29,100 nucleotides of DNA from NCBI GenBank assembly GCA_023807065.1, contig JAJJLU010000587.1:1-29100 (forward strand), written 5' to 3'. Below, in pieces: positions 8,424 through 19,564 of this stretch. Position numbers and translations under genes: made by a program. Source of the stretch: Isotricha intestinalis (Eukaryota > Ciliophora > Litostomatea > Vestibuliferida > Isotrichidae). Under the pieces are notes generated by a model. The model saw only the letters and a list, made by a program, of their open reading frames with translations. It searched no databases and was not told the DNA's origin. Every line of letters starts with the position of its first letter. Within the stretch, counting starts at the first letter, position 1.

Positions 8424-10808
8424 TTATTCTGTAGTTTTACAAACTCCTTTAACAAATGTAACTGTAAGTACTCCTTTAACACAAGTAAATATACCTTCCC
8501 CATCCTTTTCATCATTAGTAAAATTACCTTCCCAAGTAGTTCCATTATGATGATATTTTCCATTTCCATTTTTAACTCCATTATCAAAATTTCCTTCATA
8601 CATATCCCCATTTTTGTAATGCATAATTCCAAATCCTTTTTTAATTCCATCAACAAAATTTCCTTCATATTCGCAAAATTTTAATTTAGTATCATAAGTT
8701 TTACATTCACCATTTGCACAATCATCCATAAAATACCCTATTGTATATCCTGATTTCTGAAGAAAAGATCCTCTTCCTTCTTTTTTTTTATTTTTATTTA
8801 ATTGACCTACATATTTTCCTGCTTTGGTTGTTCTCACAACCCAACTTAAATCACTGTCATTTGCAACTGGATTTAATTCTAATAACATATTCATTAGTTT
8901 ACTTTCTTTTTTTTTAATAGCATCTATTGTCAATTCTGCCATATCAATTTTTTCAAATTGAAGTGATTCTTTTGCTTTATCTAAAGATATCGAAATTATA
9001 TCATAATATGTTTCTATATTTTCAATTTTTTGCTCAGAAACATTTGTAGTAATATATTCTTGTATATTACATGGAACTTCATTAAATGATGAAGGTTTTG
9101 CTGAAAGTCTTTGGGATTTTGCTGTTAAAGTTAATTTTGGTTTTTTGATTTCTGTTTGTAAAGATAATACACATGCAAAATCTTTTGGAGGAATTATCCA
9201 ACTAAAAGATTCTTCTTTAGTATAAGGACTTAAAATAAAACAATTTGAAATTTTAGATTGATTTTCTGTATATCTAAAATATTTATCTTCACAATTATAT
9301 ATTAATCTCATTCCTATACCACTATTTTCAAATTCTGAAACAAAAAGAGAATATTTTTTTTCATAGTTAATTTCATTTTTTCTTTTATCAATTACTCCTT
9401 GAATTATCATTTCTCTTAAAAAAGGGAAATTATATTCCAAATAATCATTTGGTGATTCTAAATAAAGAAATTTAGAAGTACAATCAATTTTAATATGATA
9501 ATGATCATCATTTTTGTTTGTGGAATTAGGAACATCTAAATATGTATAAATAACATAATATCCAGATTTTAATTGTGCTGAGATAGAAGCATCCCATTCA
9601 ACATTACTTGAACCATAAAAATCTGTCATCATTTCTCTTAAAGTTGATGCATTTGGATCATATTTCATTAAAATTAAAGTACAAGGAACAAAACAATCAG
9701 TTAATTCTCTATAATATCTATAACATTTTTTAAGTAAACTAACAGAAAATAATCCATCTTCTTCAAGGAAAATATTATAAACTTGTCCATTTTTTATTTT
9801 TTCACCTTCAATTAAAAGAATTTTTGAATATGCATTATATTGCATAATACAAATATCAGTTAATACAAAATTTTTATAATAATCATCAAAACTCATAAAA
9901 AATACTCCATCATCTTTTTTAACAAAATCTACAGCTTTTTTTTCTTCTTCACCCCAAAGATCGCTTTTATCACTCCAATCACCAGTCCATTCTAAATAAC
10001 CATATGGATTTCTTAATTTAATTAATCTAACAACTTCTCCTTTACTTTCAATTTTATAAATCCCCAAAATAGAATAAGCATGAGTTTTAACTAAACCAAC
10101 ATCTCCAACATCACTTTTAGTTGAACATGTGCAAATACAATCAGTATTATAAGCAAATTCTAATTTTTCCCAAAGAATTCTTTCTTTAATATTTGCATTT
10201 ACATAAGTTTCACTTGGGAATCCTGTAAAACATTCTAAAACTTCATGCATCCAACCAGCAACTATATTAACATATCCTCCATTCACTTTAGCCCAAGCTT
10301 TTTCTAATATACAACACCAAATTTCATTTTTATTAGGTCTTGCAAAAACTAATTCTCCTTTTTGATTTACAGGGAGATAATCATCTACTATTACTTTTTG
10401 GAATTTACCATCTATAAAAAATTTAAGTATGAAATATCCTTCTGTGTTTAATTCTTTTGTAAGAAAAATATTATATATTAAATTTGGGTATTTTGCCATT
10501 GCGGCTACTGATGAAACATAGTAACAATCTCCTATTGTTCCTTGGTTTACATCATTTGGTTCTATTTTGTCTTCAAAAAGAAGATATTTTGAATCTTTAA
10601 ATATATTACTTGCTCTTTCCCATTTTAGTTTATTTGCTTCTATTGCCTTCTCTCTTTTTGGACCATTTTTTGGGTCTAAGAATTCACCTTCAGAATTTCT
10701 TGATGATAATGAATTATAATTTGGAGGAAATATATCATCTGTATATTGCTCTCCTGGGTTTGGAAGAGATTGGTCTTTCCAAATTGGTAAGTTTTCGTCG
10801 TTATTCAT
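8424..10808 (-). CDS. Calpain-type cysteine protease with C-terminal MORN repeats
   Basis: Calpains are Ca2+-dependent cytosolic cysteine proteases. The CysPc core spans about residues 40-320. Its catalytic triad is intact: Cys95 in GTIGDCYYVSS, His243 in KTHAY, Asn267 in RNPYG, followed by the family's EWTGDWSD. A beta-rich calpain III-like region follows (about 325-545). After a linker come membrane-occupation (MORN) repeats: EYEGNFVDGIKKGFGIMHY at 713, MYEGNFDNGVKNGNGKY at 737 and WEGNFTNDEKDGEGIF at 759, with one or two weaker copies from 666. There is no penta-EF-hand domain, so any Ca2+ dependence would rest on the core. MORN repeats often bind membranes or phosphoinositides, so they probably place the protease at a membrane (inference). 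Start at 10808 is the first Met; the frame above it is closed. Stop TAA. Confidence 0.92.
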   Translation of the reverse strand: MNNDENLPIWKDQSLPNPGEQYTDDIFPPNYNSLSSRNSEGEFLDPKNGPKREKAIEANKLKWERASNIFKDSKYLLFEDKIEPNDVNQGTIGDCYYVSSVAAMAKYPNLIYNIFLTKELNTEGYFILKFFIDGKFQKVIVDDYLPVNQKGELVFARPNKNEIWCCILEKAWAKVNGGYVNIVAGWMHEVLECFTGFPSETYVNANIKERILWEKLEFAYNTDCICTCSTKSDVGDVGLVKTHAYSILGIYKIESKGEVVRLIKLRNPYGYLEWTGDWSDKSDLWGEEEKKAVDFVKKDDGVFFMSFDDYYKNFVLTDICIMQYNAYSKILLIEGEKIKNGQVYNIFLEEDGLFSVSLLKKCYRYYRELTDCFVPCTLILMKYDPNASTLREMMTDFYGSSNVEWDASISAQLKSGYYVIYTYLDVPNSTNKNDDHYHIKIDCTSKFLYLESPNDYLEYNFPFLREMIIQGVIDKRKNEINYEKKYSLFVSEFENSGIGMRLIYNCEDKYFRYTENQSKISNCFILSPYTKEESFSWIIPPKDFACVLSLQTEIKKPKLTLTAKSQRLSAKPSSFNEVPCNIQEYITTNVSEQKIENIETYYDIISISLDKAKESLQFEKIDMAELTIDAIKKKESKLMNMLLELNPVANDSDLSWVVRTTKAGKYVGQLNKNKKKEGRGSFLQKSGYTIGYFMDDCANGECKTYDTKLKFCEYEGNFVDGIKKGFGIMHYKNGDMYEGNFDNGVKNGNGKYHHNGTTWEGNFTNDEKDGEGIFTCVKGVLTVTFVKGVCKTTE

Positions 10809-11174
10809 TTATTATTTTATTTTTAATGTATTTTTTAATTAAAATATTTTCCAAAATCATCACAAAAATTTTAATTCAAAAAAAAATTACAATTTAATGT
10901 TTTATAGAAAGTAATACTCAAAATTTTTTTCAAATAAATATAAATATAAATCAAAATAATCATTTTATAATAAAAGGTGTTCATCTCTCATCTTTAATTG
11001 TTTGATAATTTAGAATTAGAATATGAAATAGAATGAGTTAGTAATTTGTGTAAATTATATATAAAAATATGAATTTAAAAATATTTTAATTTATAAATTT
11101 TCTTTTTTTAAATAAATAAATAAAGATTTAAAAATAATTTAATAATTAAATCAATCAAAAATTTCTAATTTTCA
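10809..11174. other. Intergenic spacer between VPS13 3' end and calpain 5' end
   Basis: These 366 bp separate two minus-strand genes and must hold the VPS13 terminator/3' UTR and the calpain promoter/5' UTR. I see only AT-rich sequence and A/T homopolymers, with no open frame or RNA gene. Confidence 0.6.
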
Positions 11175-14100
11175 TTATATTTGTTTAATTTCTTTTATAC
11201 AATTAATTATTTTTTCTGCATTGCTTTTTTCATTAATTTCAATAATTTTATCAATATCATTAAATATTTTTATTTTAATTAAATTTTTTCCATTTAAATA
11301 ATCAATTGAAATATCTTTAATATCATTTAAATATATTTTATCGATTATATCCTTAAAATCTTTTAAAAAGATAATAAGAATATCACTAATAATTACATAT
11401 AATTTTCCTTTATTTACATACATTTTTTCAATTATTTTTTTTGAATTTTCTAAACATAAATACATATTTTGAATGCTAATTTCTATATTTTTTCCACTTC
11501 CAGTATCAATGAAAATATCTTCATTTCGAATATTCATTTTTTCATATTCTTCAATAGGTAAATTATCACTTAAAATTCTTGGTTCTCTAAATCTTACAAA
11601 ATGAACTTTATAATTTAAAATTGTTGAATTGGAAATTCCTTTGGTTAAATTAGAACCAATAGTCAAAATTCCATTAACTGGACTTAAAACTGCTCCTAAA
11701 ACTCCTTTTCCAATTCCTTTAAAAAATCCTCCAATACCTTCGTTTATTGTTCCTTCAATTGGTTTAGTCAATATTCCAGAAACTCCATAAGCAATTTCAT
11801 TTATTCCTTTTGTTAATCCTGAATATGTCCCTTGCACAATTCCTTTTGGGTCTTCTTCTTTTTTTTCATATATTCCTCTTTGCTCATCCACTCCTTCTAA
11901 CATTTTCGTTGTTTGAAGTAATGTTCCTGTTATTTTTGAAAGAGAATCTGTTGTTCCTCCTAAAATATTTGATAATAATGAAAAAACACCTTTTGATATA
12001 CCAATTCCAAAATATTTGGGTCCTCTTAAAAAGTTCTTTCTTGGTTGATTTAATAATTCAAAAACTCCTGTTCCAATTGAGGAAAGTAAATTTATTGGAT
12101 TTCCTAATATATCTAATCCTAATATAATTTTATATAATTGATATATAATTGAACGGATATAATGATGAATTATTAGCGGGAAAATAAGAGAAAAATTCGC
12201 ATAAGCATTTGATATCATAATTTCATTTAATTTAAGAGTAATATCTGAAATTGATGTTAAGGATGCAGTTAATGTTGATAATATATGATTTAAAAGGGTT
12301 ATTGAGGAAAAATGTATTGAATTTTTATCTAATCTGAAAGTAATTGTTATATATATTGAACTTATATTAAAAAAATTAATTGCATGAGAATTAACAATCA
12401 AATTCTCTTTTAAAATTAAATCTTTTGGAGTTATAAATTCTGTTTTAATGTTTTCATCTTCTAAAATTATTATATTTTGCTCTTCTTCATATCCAAAAGC
12501 ATCTTTTAAATCAATTATCAAAGAAATAATTTGATTTAAAATAAAATGGTCAATTTTTATATTCAAAGGTTGTATTATTAATTCAATAGAAGGATAAGTA
12601 ACACTAAATTTTGAATTTAATGTACTTTTTGATTGTTGATAAATACATAATTGAATACAAGGAGTAGGTATTTCATTTGTATTCGATTCTATTAATTGTT
12701 TTTCATTTGATGGTAGAATTTGTTGAATTGGAGATAAAATAACTTTATATGAATTATCTAAACAATAATCAATTTGAAGATTTTTACAAATTAAAACAGT
12801 GTTATCAAATATTTCAGAATTTTGATTTATATGTGTTACTTTAATATTTTTTTTTTCTAATGTAATTCCATAAAGTGAAATATAGAGAATTTCTTTTGGA
12901 TCTTGATTTATAACACTTATTCCTAATCCTTTCAAATTTAAATAAAATTTATACCCTGAATAAGACGAAAAGCATTGAATTATTCTTTCTTTTAAATATA
13001 CAAATTTTTCATTTTTATTAAAGAATTCTACTAATATTGTTTTTGTTAAATTAGAATTATTTGGAGTTGATTGAATTTTATAATCTCCTTCTATTGTTTT
13101 AATAATTTTGGTTTGAATATCATTAAAAGAAAAATTATAATTTTTCCCATTCAAAGAAATAATTACATTATCAATATTCAAAGAATTTTCAACAACAAAA
13201 GGAATATTTTTTTTTGGAGGGATGATAATTTTATTATTATTATATAGTATTTCAATCTGTTCTTCTGTGTTATTTTTAATTTCTCTTAAAGGATTTTCAA
13301 TTTGATTAAACATTACATAAATTATTCCTTTATTATAAGTTTTTATTATGCATCTAATAGGTAAATAATAGTCTGTTCCATTTAAAGAAAATAATTGTTT
13401 TTTAAGGTTTGTATCCAAAATTTCATCTGGATTAATCTTAATTGAAAGATCAAGTAGTCCTGATTCTTCTATATTAAAATTTTGGGAAAACTCATTTCCT
13501 ATTCCAATTTTGAAAACTAAGTTCTTTTCATTATTTAAAAATATAAATTTTTCTTCTCCTTTTTTTAACAATTCTTCATTTCCAAATTCTTCTTTAACTA
13601 ATAAATCAATTCCCACATTATTTATGAAATTATATCTATTTTCAAATATTATTAAAGTAGATTTTGGATAAATATAAGATGGTTTAACTAAAACTCCTAT
13701 TGGAAAATATTTATTGTTATTATTATTTTTTAATTTAACAAAATAATCAAGTCCTAATGCATCCAACACTAACTTTTCACTCCACTCACTTTCATCAATT
13801 TTAATTTGAATATAATTATTATTTATTTTTAATTTATTTATTAACAATAATTGTTTAGAATCAACTTTACCTATCTCATTGTCTTTTTGACCAATGAATG
13901 AATTTTTTTCAGAATTTATTGAAATTGTTTGATTTGTTCTATTTATCAATATATAATCAAAATAAAAAACTAGACAGATACTATTAAATTTAGAATTTAT
14001 TAAAGTTAAAAATTTTGAATTGAAGTTATGTGTAGGAATTATTTCATCAATTTCCATCCTTCCTATTATTTCTTTATTTTCATTAGAAAAAAGAATTGAA

Positions 14101-17100
14101 TATATTCCATTATCTATTGTAACATTTTTACATTTTAAATCTAAATTTTCATACTTCAAATGTAAATCAGAATTTTTAAGAATGTCATTTAAATTTTCTT
14201 TTTTTGGAACAATGTTATATAAAGGCATTTTCAATGTTGACTTTATTATTGTATCTTTTATTGTTATTTCATAAGGAGATTTATTATCAATATAAAATGT
14301 GGGACTTAATATAATATTAATTAATTCAGTTGAATTTTCATTTACATATTTTTCTTTCAATATTTGTGAATTAATGGCAATTGAAATATTATTCTTAAAT
14401 GATATATTTTGTGGAGTTTCTTTAATATTATTTAAATTTTCACATAAAATAAGTTTTTCTTCCTGATATTGGATATATAATTTTTTGTCTTCTAAAATAA
14501 ACCACTTTAAAGGGATTGATGAACATAATTCTGATTTGATATTAATACATTCATTATTACTATTTATAATTTTAATTTCATCAAATTGAGTATGATTATA
14601 AATTACTAAAGTGGAGGAAAATTTTATACATTTACATAATTCTTCATCAATATAACTTGATACAGAAATATTTAATTTACAATTAGAGTAATCAATTAGA
14701 TAATTTTTGATTTGATTATAACTAAAATTAAAAAAATTAATTGGTTTATTATTTTCTAATTTAAAGGATATTGTTGAATTAAAAGAATTATTATTCACAT
14801 ATAAAACATTATATTGCAATAGTTCTTGAGAATTAAAAGATTTCTGATCTATTATTTCAATTTCATTTGAATTTTCATTATTATTAAAAATCACTTTTAT
14901 TACCATTCCTGTTTCATTTATAATTTTTAAAACTTTATTTCCATGTTGAATCCCTGAGAATTTTTTTAAAATAAACACATTCTTCTCATTGTCATCTTTA
15001 ATATTATTAATTTTAGTATATTTATCAATTAAATTTTTTAAAGTTTTTAAAATATTGCATGAAATATTAATATTAAGCATTTTATCTCCATTTAATTCAA
15101 TTCTTTGTCTCATTCTTTTTATAACTTGTATCAAATTTAGATTTAAATCATAAGGTTCCATAAAACATTCCCATTGATTTAGATTTGAATTAAAATAATC
15201 CATTTTTATTGTAAGTGTCATTTTTATATATTTAAACAGAGATTTTGGATCATATTCTTCAATTGGAAATTTTTGACCGGATATCATTTCAGTAAGAGAA
15301 TTTGTAAAATTTTTAGTATCTTTAGGGTCTTTATTAGAGAAATAAACAAAATTAATATTTGATAAATTTAAATTTATTAAACTTTTATATTGTCCATTAA
15401 AGAAATCACAAATATCAAAATCAATATTGTCGATATTTCCATTTATTTCTTGACAAAAAGAATATTTATCTAAATTACTTTTTATTTGTTTTTCAGAATT
15501 ATCATTATTTAATTCTTTAGATATTAATGTTTCTTCTGTTAATATTTTTCTAATTATTGTTTTTGTAGTTACAGAACAATATTCACTTGAGAATTGATCC
15601 AAATATTTTATTGTTAAGAGGAATGACTTGAAAAAAGAATAAATATATAAAGAATTAATTATGAAATGAAAAGGTGTAGTTATAATATCAATCTTTGAAT
15701 TAACAATTTTTTCAGAATGTTCTAAAGAAGATTTAATTTTTAATAATATTGAATAATCACTAAATAAACTATCAAATTTATAATCTTTAAATTGTGATTC
15801 TTCTATATAATTATTATTAAAACTATAAAGATCCATTCTTCCTTGAGTAATAGAAAATGAAAGATCTAAATTATTTATTGAATAATTTATTTTAATTATT
15901 TCATAATTTTGATAAATATTTTCATATTTTTTTTCTACCGTTAACATTATATTATTATGAAATTTTAAAATAAAAATTTTGGTATTGTCATTATTAGGAT
16001 CTACTGGGAAAATAATGTCAATATGCTTTATTTCTATTGAAACTTCATTTTTTCTTTCTATATTTTCTATTTTTGTTATTGTTTTTTTTGCTTTTCTTTT
16101 TATAGTTTTTTCTTTTTCGGTCAAAGCTCTTCTTAATATTTTTTTTTCTTTTAAATCTTTAAAAAAACCTTTTAATTCATATGGTTTATATTCTAATTTA
16201 GATAATTTTTCTTTTAGTTCTTCACCCTTTAAAGCACTTTGAGTTTCATTATATAAATTAAAATAATATTTTAAATATTGATATATCCTTGATAAAGATG
16301 ATAAATTTGGACAAATAAAAAATTCATTTACTTCAATTTTTATTTTAGATAAATGTTCATTGGGTTCAGATATAAAAGATATTTGAATGAAATGATTATT
16401 TTTTTGTTCTTTTGATGATTTTATTAATTCTGATAATTTAAATTTGTTTTGATTAATGTTTTGTGGAGTTATCGTACCAAATATACAATTAAATTCCGGA
16501 TTAAAATAGTTTTTTCTATTTCCATCTTCTTGGATTTGAAAATCATAATCATTTAAGTACATTCCTCCTAAATTAATTTTTGTTTCAATTAAATTATTAT
16601 ATTTAATACCAACATTCATTTCAAATTCATATAATGATAAATTTAAAAAATTTTTAAACCTCATATTTTCATTATTATTATTAAATCTATGAATTATTTC
16701 ATCTTCATCTGGTGTTAAACTTTTTAAAAAAGAAATATTTATTATGCCAAATTTAATGCCGATTTTAATTGAATTTGAGTTTTCTTCATTATTAATATTT
16801 TCTTTTTTTTCTTCATTGATTTTAATTACTTCTTTTATTTCATCTTCTTCATTTTCCTCTTCTTTTATTATTTGTTTAATTATTTCTTTATTTTCATTAA
16901 TTTTTTCAATTAATTCTTTTTGAATTAAAGTAATTAATCTTCTTTCTCTTGTAATATTTTCAAATAAATTTACAAATAAAACAATTTCTTCTTCATTAAT
17001 TTTTATATCAATGCTTTCTAAATATATAAAAATTTTAAAATTTTCAAAATTTTTATTGTTTGAATCATTTTTTACATCTATTTTTATTGAAAAATGTGTT

Positions 17101-19262
17101 TTAGAAACAATATTATCATCTTTCAAATCTGAAAAATTGACAAAATTATTTTTTGTTCCTGCAGATAAATTTGAAAGTTCAATTATATAGCTATCAAATA
17201 TTAATTTTTCATCATTCTCATTTATAATATCTTTGTTGGGATCTTTTCTTGGAGGAAGAATGGATTTTAATATAATATCTCCAAAAGAAAAAAATATTAT
17301 ATTATTATTATTTTTATCATGGCAATTAACTGGAAAAATAATTAAAGGACATTTTAAGTTAATATTAAAATCAAAGTTAAAATGTTGAAATTTTCCTGGA
17401 ACAATTATATTTAAATAACCATCATTAATATATTTTAATACTTCATCAGAGGCATATAAAGCGAAATTATTTATATCAAAACTTTCAAAAGACTTTGAGA
17501 AAAGAGTTGAAATATAATTAATATAAAACATATTTACTACAATAAATATTCTTTTTTCATTTTTAATTTCTAGTTTTAAATCTGAGCTTGAGTTTCTCTC
17601 AAAAATAATTGAAAGTATGTTTTTATCGTTTGATGATTCAGAATATAATATTTTATTAAAATTAATGTTTGGAACACAAAATTGTGAAACTGAGATTCCT
17701 CCTATTAATAATTTAACATATTCACTTCTTAATCTTATTTTTACTTCTACGTTTAAATTGTTTGTTTCAAATTGTATTAAAGGTTTATTCAATTGTTCTA
17801 ATATGGATATATCACTTTTTTCAATTGTAAATTTAAAGAAATAAATCATTAAATCCTTACTATCTATATTTGTCTCAGAAAAATTTTTTTTAATATTTAA
17901 AATTTGTTGTAAAAAGCCTTCTTCAGATAATTGTTTTTCTTCTTCTTTAATTTTTTCTTTTTCTATTTGTAATTGTTTTATTTCTTCATCTTTTGAAAGT
18001 AAGAAATCCCATGCATTTTTAGCATTTTCAATTTTTTGTTCAATTTCATTTAATGTATTTAAATATTTAATTTTTTTTTTACATAATTCTCTCATACTCA
18101 TTAAATGCTCCATTCCAACTTTTTCTTCTAATTCATTTAAAGTTTTTTCATATTTTTCCATTTGTTCTTCATCAATGTATTTTTCTATATATTTTACTTT
18201 ATAATAATTCAAGTATGTTTCAATATATTGCGATATTTCTTTTTCATTATATTTTTTAGTATAATATTCTTTTTCTAAACCTCTCTCGTAATAATTTTTA
18301 GCATCAAAATTATATTTTATCCCCATTAATGCTTTTATTTGTGTCATTTCAATATTAATTATAATATTAGGAAATAAAATATCAAAATCGAATTTTGGTA
18401 ATAAATTTTCTTTATATTTATCATTTATTGTTAATTTTACATCTAAACATAAATTATATAAAATATAAAAATGAGAATTTCTATCCTTTCCGTATACATT
18501 TAATTCACTCATACAATATAAATATAAATTTAGTGAATTTTTTAAATAATTTTTTAAATTGTCATCTATTTTATTAGATTCATTTTCAAGAATTTTATTT
18601 TCATAATTCAATTCATTTTTTGAAGAATAATAATCAAGAAAAATGGAAAATTCATTCATTCTTATTCTCTTATATTTAATATCTGCTTTTTCAATATTAG
18701 TATCAATATTTTCATCATTAAAATCATTTTTTGTACTAAAATATGAAACTTTTTTAAAAGAAAAGCCTAAATTAAATGGTTTAAAATAACTAATTTCATC
18801 ATCAAATAAAATAAAAACATTTTCACATATAATTTGAAGATTATTTATTATTTGTTCCATATAATCAGGTGATTCTTGTTTTAACAAATTCATTTGTATT
18901 GTTAATTCTTCGTCGTTTTTAAGTTTTTCTTTTTTATTTTTTTCCATCAAATCAATTTGTTCTTTTTTAGATAAATCATTTAAACTTTTTTGTTTAGCAT
19001 GTAAAAATATTTTATCAAGTTCAATTTTAATTGGATATAAATAAAATCTTGGTAATTGAAGAGTCACTTTCATTTTTCCAATATAACCATCAACTAATTC
19101 AATATAAGGAAGATTTAAAGTTTCAAATACACTTTTTTTAAATTTGATATTATTTAATTCAACTGTTCCATTCCATAAACTTGTTTGAGTTTCTTCAGGG
19201 TTAATTTCAAGAAATTGAGATAATTTTGTATTAACAAAATAATTAATTAGAGTACTAGCCAT
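11175..19262 (-). CDS. VPS13: VPS13-type bridge-like lipid transfer protein
   Basis: VPS13 proteins are rod-shaped conduits moving bulk phospholipid between membranes at contact sites. The N-terminus is a classic chorein domain (about 1-120): MASTLINYFVNTKLSQFLE, then LWNGTVELNNIKFKK and LPRFYLYP. The long middle is hydrophobic beta-type sequence with Asn/Lys-rich insertions, and includes a probable VAB adaptor-binding region at about 1500-2050. An APT1-like segment lies near 2190-2310. At about 2375-2540 is the conserved C-terminal helical region shared with ATG2: GIGISKGVFSLLSNILGGTT and GIGGFFKGIGKGVLGAVLSP. The last ~80 residues (GKLYVIISDILIIF...) look like the C-terminal PH-like domain. 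At 2695 aa it is shorter than animal VPS13 but complete at both ends, in one uninterrupted exon. Stop TAA. It shares a divergent promoter with the CDPK. Confidence 0.93.
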   Translation of the reverse strand: MASTLINYFVNTKLSQFLEINPEETQTSLWNGTVELNNIKFKKSVFETLNLPYIELVDGYIGKMKVTLQLPRFYLYPIKIELDKIFLHAKQKSLNDLSKKEQIDLMEKNKKEKLKNDEELTIQMNLLKQESPDYMEQIINNLQIICENVFILFDDEISYFKPFNLGFSFKKVSYFSTKNDFNDENIDTNIEKADIKYKRIRMNEFSIFLDYYSSKNELNYENKILENESNKIDDNLKNYLKNSLNLYLYCMSELNVYGKDRNSHFYILYNLCLDVKLTINDKYKENLLPKFDFDILFPNIIINIEMTQIKALMGIKYNFDAKNYYERGLEKEYYTKKYNEKEISQYIETYLNYYKVKYIEKYIDEEQMEKYEKTLNELEEKVGMEHLMSMRELCKKKIKYLNTLNEIEQKIENAKNAWDFLLSKDEEIKQLQIEKEKIKEEEKQLSEEGFLQQILNIKKNFSETNIDSKDLMIYFFKFTIEKSDISILEQLNKPLIQFETNNLNVEVKIRLRSEYVKLLIGGISVSQFCVPNINFNKILYSESSNDKNILSIIFERNSSSDLKLEIKNEKRIFIVVNMFYINYISTLFSKSFESFDINNFALYASDEVLKYINDGYLNIIVPGKFQHFNFDFNINLKCPLIIFPVNCHDKNNNNIIFFSFGDIILKSILPPRKDPNKDIINENDEKLIFDSYIIELSNLSAGTKNNFVNFSDLKDDNIVSKTHFSIKIDVKNDSNNKNFENFKIFIYLESIDIKINEEEIVLFVNLFENITRERRLITLIQKELIEKINENKEIIKQIIKEEENEEDEIKEVIKINEEKKENINNEENSNSIKIGIKFGIINISFLKSLTPDEDEIIHRFNNNNENMRFKNFLNLSLYEFEMNVGIKYNNLIETKINLGGMYLNDYDFQIQEDGNRKNYFNPEFNCIFGTITPQNINQNKFKLSELIKSSKEQKNNHFIQISFISEPNEHLSKIKIEVNEFFICPNLSSLSRIYQYLKYYFNLYNETQSALKGEELKEKLSKLEYKPYELKGFFKDLKEKKILRRALTEKEKTIKRKAKKTITKIENIERKNEVSIEIKHIDIIFPVDPNNDNTKIFILKFHNNIMLTVEKKYENIYQNYEIIKINYSINNLDLSFSITQGRMDLYSFNNNYIEESQFKDYKFDSLFSDYSILLKIKSSLEHSEKIVNSKIDIITTPFHFIINSLYIYSFFKSFLLTIKYLDQFSSEYCSVTTKTIIRKILTEETLISKELNNDNSEKQIKSNLDKYSFCQEINGNIDNIDFDICDFFNGQYKSLINLNLSNINFVYFSNKDPKDTKNFTNSLTEMISGQKFPIEEYDPKSLFKYIKMTLTIKMDYFNSNLNQWECFMEPYDLNLNLIQVIKRMRQRIELNGDKMLNINISCNILKTLKNLIDKYTKINNIKDDNEKNVFILKKFSGIQHGNKVLKIINETGMVIKVIFNNNENSNEIEIIDQKSFNSQELLQYNVLYVNNNSFNSTISFKLENNKPINFFNFSYNQIKNYLIDYSNCKLNISVSSYIDEELCKCIKFSSTLVIYNHTQFDEIKIINSNNECINIKSELCSSIPLKWFILEDKKLYIQYQEEKLILCENLNNIKETPQNISFKNNISIAINSQILKEKYVNENSTELINIILSPTFYIDNKSPYEITIKDTIIKSTLKMPLYNIVPKKENLNDILKNSDLHLKYENLDLKCKNVTIDNGIYSILFSNENKEIIGRMEIDEIIPTHNFNSKFLTLINSKFNSICLVFYFDYILINRTNQTISINSEKNSFIGQKDNEIGKVDSKQLLLINKLKINNNYIQIKIDESEWSEKLVLDALGLDYFVKLKNNNNNKYFPIGVLVKPSYIYPKSTLIIFENRYNFINNVGIDLLVKEEFGNEELLKKGEEKFIFLNNEKNLVFKIGIGNEFSQNFNIEESGLLDLSIKINPDEILDTNLKKQLFSLNGTDYYLPIRCIIKTYNKGIIYVMFNQIENPLREIKNNTEEQIEILYNNNKIIIPPKKNIPFVVENSLNIDNVIISLNGKNYNFSFNDIQTKIIKTIEGDYKIQSTPNNSNLTKTILVEFFNKNEKFVYLKERIIQCFSSYSGYKFYLNLKGLGISVINQDPKEILYISLYGITLEKKNIKVTHINQNSEIFDNTVLICKNLQIDYCLDNSYKVILSPIQQILPSNEKQLIESNTNEIPTPCIQLCIYQQSKSTLNSKFSVTYPSIELIIQPLNIKIDHFILNQIISLIIDLKDAFGYEEEQNIIILEDENIKTEFITPKDLILKENLIVNSHAINFFNISSIYITITFRLDKNSIHFSSITLLNHILSTLTASLTSISDITLKLNEIMISNAYANFSLIFPLIIHHYIRSIIYQLYKIILGLDILGNPINLLSSIGTGVFELLNQPRKNFLRGPKYFGIGISKGVFSLLSNILGGTTDSLSKITGTLLQTTKMLEGVDEQRGIYEKKEEDPKGIVQGTYSGLTKGINEIAYGVSGILTKPIEGTINEGIGGFFKGIGKGVLGAVLSPVNGILTIGSNLTKGISNSTILNYKVHFVRFREPRILSDNLPIEEYEKMNIRNEDIFIDTGSGKNIEISIQNMYLCLENSKKIIEKMYVNKGKLYVIISDILIIFLKDFKDIIDKIYLNDIKDISIDYLNGKNLIKIKIFNDIDKIIEINEKSNAEKIINCIKEIKQI

Positions 19263-19564
19263 TTATTAATCAAATAATAAAAAAAAAAAAAAAAAAAAAA
19301 TAGATTTACAAATAAAAAATATTTAAATCTAAAAAAAAAAGTTTCATTTCAAATTGTTTATTATCTCATTTTTTTGATTTTATTGTTTGGTTTTCTTTTT
19401 TCTTTTATTCTTTTTGTGATAAATTGTATAATAATAATAAATCTTTAATAATTTTTAAATTCTAAAAAATCAATTAAAATAAATTATTTTGATTTTTTCT
19501 TTTAAATAATTCCTTAAAAATTAAAAATTATTTCATTATTAAGAGAAGTTTTATTAATTTAAAA
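19263..19564. promoter_or_regulatory. Divergent promoter region of VPS13 and CDPK, with an A22 tract
   Basis: This 302-bp spacer lies between two start codons facing apart, so it must supply both promoters and 5' UTRs. A homopolymer of 22 A (19279-19300) sits 17 bp from the VPS13 start. Such tracts disfavour nucleosomes. No other motif is recognisable. Confidence 0.55.

Noticed and set aside
8384..8668. 94-codon minus-strand frame overlapping the calpain end
   Set aside because: It is an out-of-frame reading of the MORN repeats, with the periodic composition (MELKKD, MELKME) that such a shift produces.
11810..12127. 105-codon plus-strand frame within VPS13
   Set aside because: It lies opposite the conserved C-terminal VPS13 region and is purely hydrophobic with no domain.
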